From CAZQIC01 sp964593555 (GTDB lineage Bacteria > Bacteroidota > Bacteroidia > JAFLBG01), in NCBI GenBank assembly GCA_964593555.1, contig CAZQIC010000073.1, positions 1-22,847 of the forward strand: 22,847 nt of DNA, written 5' to 3'. The notes under the pieces were generated by a model. It was not told where the DNA came from, ran no database searches, and was given only the letters and a program-made list of their open reading frames with translations. The translations under genes and the position numbers were made by a program. Within the stretch, counting starts at the first letter, position 1, and every line of letters begins with the position of its first letter. Shown piece by piece: positions 1 through 6,643 of the stretch.

Positions 1-1
1 G

Positions 2-136
2 GAATGGGTAGCGCTTGCAACAGCAGATAAAGTTATTTCCCAAAAATTTTTATTCGGCGAAGACAGGGAACGAAATATTCGTAAAGCAGCATTGGCCGCT
101 TTTGCAATGTTGAAAAAAGAAATTGTTGCAGACTAA
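2..136 (+). CDS. CinA-like protein, C-terminal fragment
   Basis: This is the last 44 codons of a gene whose start lies left of the window. The readable frame begins at base 2 and ends in TAA at 134-136. The peptide includes FLFGEDRERNIRKAALAA, which resembles the end of the CinA C-terminal domain (nicotinamide-nucleotide amidohydrolase, damage/competence-inducible CinA), where an FG-D-R-x-x-(N/V)-R pattern precedes a final helix of the type xxALxxL. In this family the enzyme deamidates NMN in pyridine-nucleotide salvage. The stop codon overlaps the stop of the convergent LOG-family gene by four bases, and no terminator hairpin separates them. The family call rests on one short stretch, so it is likely rather than certain. 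Confidence 0.65.
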   Translation, partial: EWVALATADKVISQKFLFGEDRERNIRKAALAAFAMLKKEIVAD

Positions 137-846
137 AAATTCGGCTTCAATAAATACTTAGAGTAGAATTCATTTAGTTTAGCTATTGCTTCATCTGCCG
201 TATCAACAACAGAGAAAAGGTCAAAGTCTTCCGGGCTAATGTTATGCTCTTCTTCATACATCACCTCTTGAACCCACTTGAAAAGTCCTTCCCAGTATTT
301 TTTACCAATAAGAATAATTGGGAAGTTTGCGATCTTATTGGTTTGTATCAATGTTATCGCTTCAAACAATTCATCCAATGTTCCAAAGCCACCGGGCAAT
401 GCAATAAATCCCTGAGAATATTTCAGGAATATTGTTTTGCGTACAAAGAAGTAATCAAAGTTAATCAACTTGTCAGAATCAATATAGATGTTATGTGACT
501 GTTCAAAAGGGAGTTTAATATTTAGTCCAACGGATTTTCCACCGCCTTCTTTTGCTCCCTTGTTGGCAGCTTCCATAATACCGGGTCCGCCACCGCTGAT
601 TACTCCATAACCTTCTTTGGTAAGTTTAAAGGAAACCTCTTCGGCCAGTTTATAATATTTATTATCTGGTTTTGTTCTTGCTGATCCAAATACAGATACG
701 CAAGGTCCTATCCTGCTCATCTTGTCAAAACCTTCAACAAACTCTGCCATTATTTTAAATAGCTGCCAGGAGTCAGTAGCTTTTATCTCATGCCAGTTTT
801 TATCTGCAAATGCTTTACGTATTTTATCTTCTTTATCTATATTCAT
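133..846 (-). CDS. LOG family protein (nucleoside 5'-monophosphate phosphoribohydrolase-like, TIGR00730 type)
   Basis: The product has 237 residues with a Rossmann-like lysine-decarboxylase-fold (LOG) domain over roughly residues 47-225. The glycine-rich GGGPGIMEAANKGA lies at about 85-98 and the family hallmark PGGFGTLDE at 151-159, with the conserved Glu at 159. LOG proteins split cytokinin-type or ordinary nucleoside monophosphates into base and ribose 5-phosphate. In bacteria without cytokinin signalling this is usually read as nucleotide salvage or damage control. The N-terminal ~45 residues (charged, WQLFKIMAEFVEGF) match the longer bacterial subgroup. It starts 8 bases after the uvrA stop, so it is probably the last gene of the minus-strand run. 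Its stop overlaps the convergent CinA-like stop. Substrate is not deducible from sequence. Confidence 0.9.
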   Translation of the reverse strand: MNIDKEDKIRKAFADKNWHEIKATDSWQLFKIMAEFVEGFDKMSRIGPCVSVFGSARTKPDNKYYKLAEEVSFKLTKEGYGVISGGGPGIMEAANKGAKEGGGKSVGLNIKLPFEQSHNIYIDSDKLINFDYFFVRKTIFLKYSQGFIALPGGFGTLDELFEAITLIQTNKIANFPIILIGKKYWEGLFKWVQEVMYEEEHNISPEDFDLFSVVDTADEAIAKLNEFYSKYLLKPNF

Positions 847-854
847 AAACTTGT

Positions 855-3719
855 TTAAAATTGTTTTACGTTGGAAATGCTTTTAAGTTCGCTTTTTAAA
901 TATTTAGCTGTGTGGCTGTTTTTATTTTTTACTATTTCTTCGGGAGTCCCTTCGCATAAAATAATTCCTCCTTTGTTGCCACCTTCCGGACCCAGATCAA
1001 TAATATGGTCAGCCGCCTTTATAATATCCATGTTGTGTTCAATAACCAACACGGTATTGCCATTATCTACAAGTTTGTTTAACACCTCCAGTAAGATACG
1101 AATATCTTCAAAATGTAAGCCTGTTGTTGGTTCATCAAGTATATAAAAAGTATTCCCTGTATCTCTTTTTGATAACTCTGTTGCCAATTTTACGCGTTGT
1201 GCCTCACCGCCGGATAACGTGGTTGACTGCTGCCCAAGGGTAATATAACCTAGTCCAACATCCTGTAAGGTTTTTATTTTTTGAATGATGGAAGGAATAT
1301 TTTCGAAAAAGTTTACCGCAGTATCAATTGTCATGTTCAATACATCATTGATCGATTTTCCTTTGAATCGTATCTCCAGTGTTTCCCTGTTGTATCGTTT
1401 ACCATTACAGGCTTCACATTCTACATATACATCGGGTAAAAAATTCATTACAATTGTTTTTACTCCCGCTCCCTGGCAAATTTCACATCTTCCGCCTTTA
1501 ACATTAAAAGAAAAACGTCCGGGTTTGTAACCCCTGATTTTTGATTCGGGATGTTCCGCATATAAATTACGGATATCAGAAAATACATTGGTGTATGTGG
1601 AAGGGTTTGAACGCGGGGTTCTTCCAATGGGACTTTGATCTATTTCAATCACTTTGTCTATATTGTCAACGCCTTCAATTTTTTTGTGAGCGAGAATAGG
1701 TTTTTCTGAGCGATAAAAATAATTGCTAAGAAAAGGGTATAGTGTTTCGTTAATTAATGTGGATTTTCCGCTGCCTGAAACTCCGGTAACGCATATAAAT
1801 TTTCCCAATGGAAAAGTGACAGTTACATTCTTTAAATTATTTCCGGAAGCGCCTTTTACAGTTAAATATTTGCCATTACCATCTCTTCGTTTTGAAGGAA
1901 TGACTATTTCTTTTTCTCCATTCAAGTATTGTGCTGTAAGTGAATGGGATTTTTTTATCTCATCAGGTGTGCCTTCTGCAACAATTTCTCCGCCATGTAT
2001 GCCTGCTTTTGGGCCAATGTCAATTACATAGTCGGCAGCCATGATCATTTCCTTATCATGCTCAACAACTATTACCGAATTGCCAACATCGCGTAAATTT
2101 TTTAACGCTTCAATGAGCCTTGTGTTATCGCGCTGATGTAAACCAATGCTTGGTTCATCTAAAATATAAAGTACACCAACCAGTTGAGATCCTATTTGGG
2201 TCGCAAGCCTTATCCGCTGTGCCTCCCCGCCGGAAAGACTTTTAGAACTCCTGTTCAGCGTTATATATTCTAATCCAACATCTAATAAAAAATCAATTCT
2301 TGATCTTATCTCTTTTAATACTTCTTTCGCAATGATATTTTTTTTCGAGTCAATTCTTTTTTCAATATCCCTGAACCAATTTTTAAGATCATTGATATCC
2401 ATGTCTGATAACTCAGCAATATTTTTATTGTCGATCTTAAAATAAAGCGCTTCCTTTTTTAACCTTGAACCTTTGCAGGATGGGCAGGTGATCTTGTTCA
2501 TAAAGCTCTGTGCCCAACGGTCTATTGCTGGGGAAGGGTTTTCTTGTTGCTGGCGTATTAAAAAGTTTACAATCCCTTCAAACGATAAAGAATAACTTGT
2601 CGCGGAACTTTCGTATTGCGCTTTTACTTTAAATACTTCATCCGATCCAAACAAAATGGTATTCATCGAATCTTCGGAAATATCTTCAATTGGTGTATCA
2701 AGAGTAAATTTATATTTATCACCTATCGCTTCTATTTGTTTGAATATCCAGTTGTTTTTGAATTCTCCCAATGGAACAATGCCGCCTTTTTTAATACTCA
2801 GGTTTGGTTTAGGGATTATTTTTTTAATATCAATCTCAGAAATTACTCCTAGGCCATTACATTTAGGGCAAGCACCATATGGTGAATTAAAGGAGAAAAG
2901 ATTCGGAGCAGGTTCATCATATGAAATTCCGGAAGTAGGACACATGAGGAAACGACTGAAAATTCTTGTTTCCTTCTGGTCTTCATCCATCACCATAATA
3001 ATACCCTTTCCTTGTTTCATGGCTACCTGCAAGGATTCATTTATGCGTTGCCTTGAAGCTTGTGAAACACCAATGCGGTCGATCACAATTTCAATATCGT
3101 GAGTCTTATACCTGTCGAGCTGAATGCGTTTGTTGAGTTCAATTATTTTCCCATCAACTCTTGCTCTTGAAAAACCATGCTTACGAATTTGTTCGAACAA
3201 TTCGCGATAATGCCCTTTCCTTCCTTTTACAACCGGAGCAAGCAGATGTATTGTTTCGCCATCGTACTTTTCAATTATTGCAGAGATGATCTGATCATCT
3301 GAGTAGCGAACCATTTTTTCTCCTGTTACATAAGAAAGAGCATCCGATGCACGTGCGAAAAGTAACCGCAGAAAATCATATATCTCTGTAATGGTACCAA
3401 CCGTTGACCTCGGATTTTTATTTACAGTTTTTTGTTCAATGGAAACAACAGGACTGAGGCCGCTTATTTTATCCACATCAGGCCGTTCCAGGCTGCCGAG
3501 AAATTGACGTGCATAAGATGAGAAACTTTCAATGTATCTTCTTTGTCCTTCGGCATAAATGGTATCGAAAGCAAGGGAAGATTTTCCGCTGCCGCTTAAG
3601 CCTGTTATCACAACTAGTTTATTTCTGGGTATGGTGACTGAAATATTTTTAAGGTTGTGTGATCGCGCGCCAATGACTTCAAGCGTTTCACTTTCATTTG
3701 CAACCAGGTTTTCAGTCAT
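855..3719 (-). CDS. uvrA: Excinuclease ABC subunit UvrA
   Basis: UvrA is the damage-recognition ATPase of nucleotide excision repair. It acts as a dimer that loads UvrB on distorted DNA in the cytoplasm. This 954-residue protein has the full family layout. Walker A of ABC module I is GLSGSGKSS (about 40-48) and of module II is GVSGSGKST (about 644-652). Both LSGGEAQR signatures are present (about 494 and 834). Zinc-binding Cys pairs CPKC and CPSC lie in the first insertion, and CEIC and CEAC in the second, around FLPDVYVECEACNGKRYN. Length is close to the usual 940-950, and no key residue is missing. The gene starts 15 bases after the lytic transglycosylase stop and ends 8 bases before the LOG gene, so it is probably read with its neighbours. 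No clear SOS (LexA-type) box was noticed in front of it. Confidence 0.98.
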   Translation of the reverse strand: MTENLVANESETLEVIGARSHNLKNISVTIPRNKLVVITGLSGSGKSSLAFDTIYAEGQRRYIESFSSYARQFLGSLERPDVDKISGLSPVVSIEQKTVNKNPRSTVGTITEIYDFLRLLFARASDALSYVTGEKMVRYSDDQIISAIIEKYDGETIHLLAPVVKGRKGHYRELFEQIRKHGFSRARVDGKIIELNKRIQLDRYKTHDIEIVIDRIGVSQASRQRINESLQVAMKQGKGIIMVMDEDQKETRIFSRFLMCPTSGISYDEPAPNLFSFNSPYGACPKCNGLGVISEIDIKKIIPKPNLSIKKGGIVPLGEFKNNWIFKQIEAIGDKYKFTLDTPIEDISEDSMNTILFGSDEVFKVKAQYESSATSYSLSFEGIVNFLIRQQQENPSPAIDRWAQSFMNKITCPSCKGSRLKKEALYFKIDNKNIAELSDMDINDLKNWFRDIEKRIDSKKNIIAKEVLKEIRSRIDFLLDVGLEYITLNRSSKSLSGGEAQRIRLATQIGSQLVGVLYILDEPSIGLHQRDNTRLIEALKNLRDVGNSVIVVEHDKEMIMAADYVIDIGPKAGIHGGEIVAEGTPDEIKKSHSLTAQYLNGEKEIVIPSKRRDGNGKYLTVKGASGNNLKNVTVTFPLGKFICVTGVSGSGKSTLINETLYPFLSNYFYRSEKPILAHKKIEGVDNIDKVIEIDQSPIGRTPRSNPSTYTNVFSDIRNLYAEHPESKIRGYKPGRFSFNVKGGRCEICQGAGVKTIVMNFLPDVYVECEACNGKRYNRETLEIRFKGKSINDVLNMTIDTAVNFFENIPSIIQKIKTLQDVGLGYITLGQQSTTLSGGEAQRVKLATELSKRDTGNTFYILDEPTTGLHFEDIRILLEVLNKLVDNGNTVLVIEHNMDIIKAADHIIDLGPEGGNKGGIILCEGTPEEIVKNKNSHTAKYLKSELKSISNVKQF

Positions 3720-3734
3720 TTTTTAGCGAAAAAT

Positions 3735-4970
3735 CTATTGTTGTTTTGGGAGATAAAGTTTTATTTCCGTGTTGTTGCCAATTTTTTCTTCATCGGATAA
3801 TTTATTCCACAGCCTGATATTTTGTTCGCTTACATTATACTTTTTTGCAACAGAAGAAACTGTTTCTCCCTTACCTGTTTTATAAACTAAAATTGTTGTA
3901 GTGTCATGTATTATCAAAGGCTGGGTTGCAATAGCAGCAATATTTTTTGAAGCAGAATCTTTTTTCGATTCTTCGAGAAGAAACAGGTCCGCAGAGTCGT
4001 CATAGTTAAAATTCAATGCATCTTTCTCCGGGAAAAGAATAGTATAAGTGGTTTTGTCAGGATTGTTCAATGAGCTTTTTCTGAGCCAGGGATTAAAAAT
4101 CTTAAGGATTTTATAAGTGACACCTTGTGAAATGGCAAAGTTGGTAAGGTCGCTGATAGAACTATCGATTTTTATTTCATAGGTTGGAATGGGTGGGTAA
4201 AGATCTTTTTTTCTTAAAATGAAACCGTAATCTTTTGGTTTTACGAAAATTTCTTTGAGGGCAAGAATACGAAATACGTAACGGCCAGTCTCTTCATTTA
4301 AAAGCAAGTCGTAATAGGATGAGGTTTTTTGTTTTGCAAGCTGCGATTCAATGCCGCCCATTCCTAAATTATAGGAGGCCGCAACTAGCGTCCAGTTTTG
4401 AAATTTTTTATAGGCTTCTTTAAAATATTTGCAAGCGGCTTCTGTAGATTTCGCTACATTATATCTTTCATCCACTTCGTCATTAATTTGCAAGCCGTAA
4501 GTTTTTCCTGTTGCTTCAATAAACTGCCAGTATCCTGTTGCTTTGGCCGGAGAGACAATATTGGTAAGACCGCTTTCCACAACCGGAATATATTTAAAGT
4601 CATCCGGGATGCCATTTTTTTTAAGGATAGGCTCTATGACCGGAAACCATCTGTTGGCGCGTTTGTGCAATAACAATGTTTGCGACTGCCAGTAGGTGTT
4701 TACCAGTAATTCCCTGTCAATAGATTCCCTTACAGCGAAATCGCTCACCGGAACTTTCTCCCCGCAAAAGTTCAGATCCTTGGGTATATTCAGACCAAAA
4801 ATTTTATAATTGTTTTTGAAATATTCACTGTATGCACTATCCTCCTTTGTGGGGTTTACAGAGTAATTGAATAAATGAAAAATAATTACGAAAATAATAA
4901 TTCCTGAAAGTGCATAAAGATGCTTTCTGATCCTGTACATCCTGGCTGTTATTATTTTTAATAGTTTCAT
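3735..4970 (-). CDS. Membrane-anchored lytic transglycosylase with LysM domain (MltD-like)
   Basis: The protein has 411 residues. Residues 1-20 are basic, and a hydrophobic segment at about 20-35 acts as an uncleaved anchor or signal, so the enzyme faces the periplasm. The SLT domain (about 100-240) has the catalytic Glu in YIPVVESG (E132), followed by PAKATGYWQF and the NLGMGG turn near 201, which is the MltD-type family 1 arrangement. These enzymes cut the MurNAc-GlcNAc bond of peptidoglycan to give 1,6-anhydro products. A LysM peptidoglycan-binding motif fills about 362-409 (YKTGKGETVSSVAKKYNVSEQNIRLWN), with a low-complexity linker before it. It starts 7 bases after the WecA-like gene. 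Its place behind polysaccharide genes suggests opening of the wall for surface-glycan machinery, though general wall turnover is equally possible. Confidence 0.92.
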   Translation of the reverse strand: MKLLKIITARMYRIRKHLYALSGIIIFVIIFHLFNYSVNPTKEDSAYSEYFKNNYKIFGLNIPKDLNFCGEKVPVSDFAVRESIDRELLVNTYWQSQTLLLHKRANRWFPVIEPILKKNGIPDDFKYIPVVESGLTNIVSPAKATGYWQFIEATGKTYGLQINDEVDERYNVAKSTEAACKYFKEAYKKFQNWTLVAASYNLGMGGIESQLAKQKTSSYYDLLLNEETGRYVFRILALKEIFVKPKDYGFILRKKDLYPPIPTYEIKIDSSISDLTNFAISQGVTYKILKIFNPWLRKSSLNNPDKTTYTILFPEKDALNFNYDDSADLFLLEESKKDSASKNIAAIATQPLIIHDTTTILVYKTGKGETVSSVAKKYNVSEQNIRLWNKLSDEEKIGNNTEIKLYLPKQQ

Positions 4971-4977
4971 TTATATT

Positions 4978-6060
4978 CTATTTTTTCTGTTTTATAGTTT
5001 GCGTTGGAACATATAAAAACACGAAAAGAATGATTATATAAAGTGAGAAAATAATTATCTGCCAATATCCCCAGACAGTAATCGTATCGATGACAACACC
5101 TGCAATGAATGAGGAGAGTGCGGATATTAGAATGAAAAGTACAGCAATTCTTTTTTCCGTAACCCCCAGATAGAATAAGTGATGTGTGGTATGATCTTTA
5201 CCTCCTACAAAAGGAGACCTTTTTTTCGACAGCCTGTTGATAACTACTGTGGTCGTATCAATGATCGGTATAATGAACATAAGGACAGTTACAATGATCC
5301 TTTTTGATGCCGCAGTATTAGATGGGTGGGGGAAGGGGAGCTCCCAAAAGTAAATGATGCCTACTGCACTTAACAACGCTCCGAGAAATTGACTGCCGGT
5401 ATCGCCCATAAACATTTTAGATGGATGCCAATTGTAAAACAAAAAACCGATCAATGCAGCAAGGCACCCGGTCAAAATAAATACCTGCGGCCCTGCGTGA
5501 ACTCCGCTAAAATACAAGATGAACAGCGCGCCAGCTATTATAACAGCTGATACGCTTGCTGTAATTGCATCCATATTATCAAGCATATTAACCGAGTTCA
5601 TTATTCCTACAACCCAGAATAAGGTAAGTGTATAGTTTAATATATCGGAGGGGAAAATCTTAATATAAATATCGGTAACTATAAGGATAATTGCACAGGT
5701 TACCTGGGCCAAAAATTTAAGAAATGGCCTGGTGTTATATGCATCATCTGCAAGGCCGATAATAAAAGCAATAGAGCAGGAGCAAAGTATTCCAAGCACT
5801 TGCTTGTTCGCCCAAATGTCGTTTGCGTAAAATATGCTGTACACAACAATGGAAAATAAAAAGATCAGGTAAAAAGAAATACCTCCTAATGCGGGTTTTA
5901 ATTGATTGTTCCACCTGATAAGGTCTTCGCTATTATTTCGTATTCCAAGTGTTTTGGCAAAATTCAACAAAAGTCCGTTGAGTAACAATGAGAACAATGT
6001 TGCACCAACAAAAAAAGAAATGAAAAACAGAAAAGAGAACTCTCCCCAAAACATACCCAA
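4978..6060 (-). CDS. WecA/MraY-family undecaprenyl-phosphate sugar-1-phosphate transferase
   Basis: This polytopic membrane protein of 360 residues has about ten or eleven hydrophobic segments. It belongs to the PNPT family, which moves a HexNAc-1-phosphate from a UDP-sugar to undecaprenyl phosphate and so starts O-antigen, enterobacterial-antigen or capsule synthesis. Family motifs are visible: GLADDAYN (Asp105, Asp106), NSVNMLDNMDA (155-165, with the catalytic-loop Asp161 and Asp164), FMGDTGSQFLG (217-227), and the cytoplasmic His loop GGKDHTTHHLFYLG (286-299). The His loop favours WecA/TagO-type enzymes over true MraY. Met1 or Met3 could be the start. It lies 40 bases after rfbC, with a promoter candidate in the gap, and 7 bases before the lytic transglycosylase. 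The neighbouring Wza/Wzc genes make it the likely initiating enzyme of that pathway. The sugar cannot be read from sequence. Confidence 0.88.
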   Translation of the reverse strand: MGMFWGEFSFLFFISFFVGATLFSLLLNGLLLNFAKTLGIRNNSEDLIRWNNQLKPALGGISFYLIFLFSIVVYSIFYANDIWANKQVLGILCSCSIAFIIGLADDAYNTRPFLKFLAQVTCAIILIVTDIYIKIFPSDILNYTLTLFWVVGIMNSVNMLDNMDAITASVSAVIIAGALFILYFSGVHAGPQVFILTGCLAALIGFLFYNWHPSKMFMGDTGSQFLGALLSAVGIIYFWELPFPHPSNTAASKRIIVTVLMFIIPIIDTTTVVINRLSKKRSPFVGGKDHTTHHLFYLGVTEKRIAVLFILISALSSFIAGVVIDTITVWGYWQIIIFSLYIIILFVFLYVPTQTIKQKK

Positions 6061-6078
6061 AGGTTAATTAATGAGGTG

Positions 6079-6109
6079 CAAAAGTACCAAATTTTGAGGT
6101 CTAAAACAA
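6079..6109 (-). promoter_or_regulatory. Candidate internal promoter for the WecA-like gene
   Basis: Read on the minus strand, TTG (6109-6107) is followed by 20 bases and TACTTTTG (6086-6079). This fits the Bacteroidota pattern TTG-N19/20-TAnnTTTG. The predicted RNA start is near 6073, about a dozen bases before the start codon at 6060. The upstream element sits in the last codons of rfbC. It would let the WecA-like, lytic transglycosylase, uvrA and LOG genes be transcribed apart from the polysaccharide genes. Confidence 0.42.
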
Positions 6110-6643
6110 GCTGGAAAAGCTCCTGAAAGCTTTGCCATTCTTGTCTTTTTCAGAAACAAGAGGCGAGGAAATGTTCCAATCGATCCCAAGGTCAGGATCG
6201 TTCCATAATATACAGTCTTCGGATGATTTATTATAAACGGCCGAGCATTTATAGGAAAAAATGGTATTATCTCTGAGGGTTAAAAATCCATGAGCAAACC
6301 CTTCGGGTATCCAAACCATTTTTTTGTTTTCTTCAGTAAGTTCAGTTTTGAAATGTTGCCCGTAAGTAGATGAATTTTTTCTAATATCAACTGCAACATC
6401 CAATACGGCGCCTTTAATAACCCTCACTAATTTTCCCTGCGCATGTGGTGGATTTTGAAAATGCAGCCCTCTTAATACGCCCGCGCCGGATAAAGATTGA
6501 TTGTCCTGAACAAAGTCACAGAAAATACCGTTTTTTTCGAAAATACTTTTGCTGTAAGATTCAAAAAAATATCCTCTTGGATCTTCAAAAACCGTAGGCT
6601 CAATAACGAGAAGATTCTTTATAGATGTTTGAATAAACTTCAT
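6101..6643 (-). CDS. rfbC: dTDP-4-dehydrorhamnose 3,5-epimerase
   Basis: RfbC (RmlC) epimerises C3 and C5 of dTDP-4-keto-6-deoxyglucose, the third step in making dTDP-L-rhamnose for surface glycans. It is a cytoplasmic cupin dimer. The 180-residue product is of normal length and shows DPRGYFFESY (21-30), the QDNQSLSGAGVLRGLHFQ block with the catalytic base His61, GKLVRVIKGAVLDVAVDIR (70-88), WIPEGFAHGF (111-120) and the active-site Tyr131 in FSYKCSAVY. Its ATG overlaps the stop of the tyrosine-kinase gene as ATGA (6640-6643), so translation is probably coupled. The partner genes rmlA, rmlB and rmlD are not in the window and must be elsewhere. A 3-epimerase relative working on another dTDP-keto sugar is possible but less likely, given the motif match. 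Confidence 0.93.
   Translation of the reverse strand: MKFIQTSIKNLLVIEPTVFEDPRGYFFESYSKSIFEKNGIFCDFVQDNQSLSGAGVLRGLHFQNPPHAQGKLVRVIKGAVLDVAVDIRKNSSTYGQHFKTELTEENKKMVWIPEGFAHGFLTLRDNTIFSYKCSAVYNKSSEDCILWNDPDLGIDWNISSPLVSEKDKNGKAFRSFSSLF

Noticed and set aside
2616..3102. Plus-strand open frames of 78 and 148 codons opposite uvrA
   Set aside because: They lie antisense to an intact, strongly conserved gene and show no domain. Likewise the other plus-strand frames opposite minus-strand genes.
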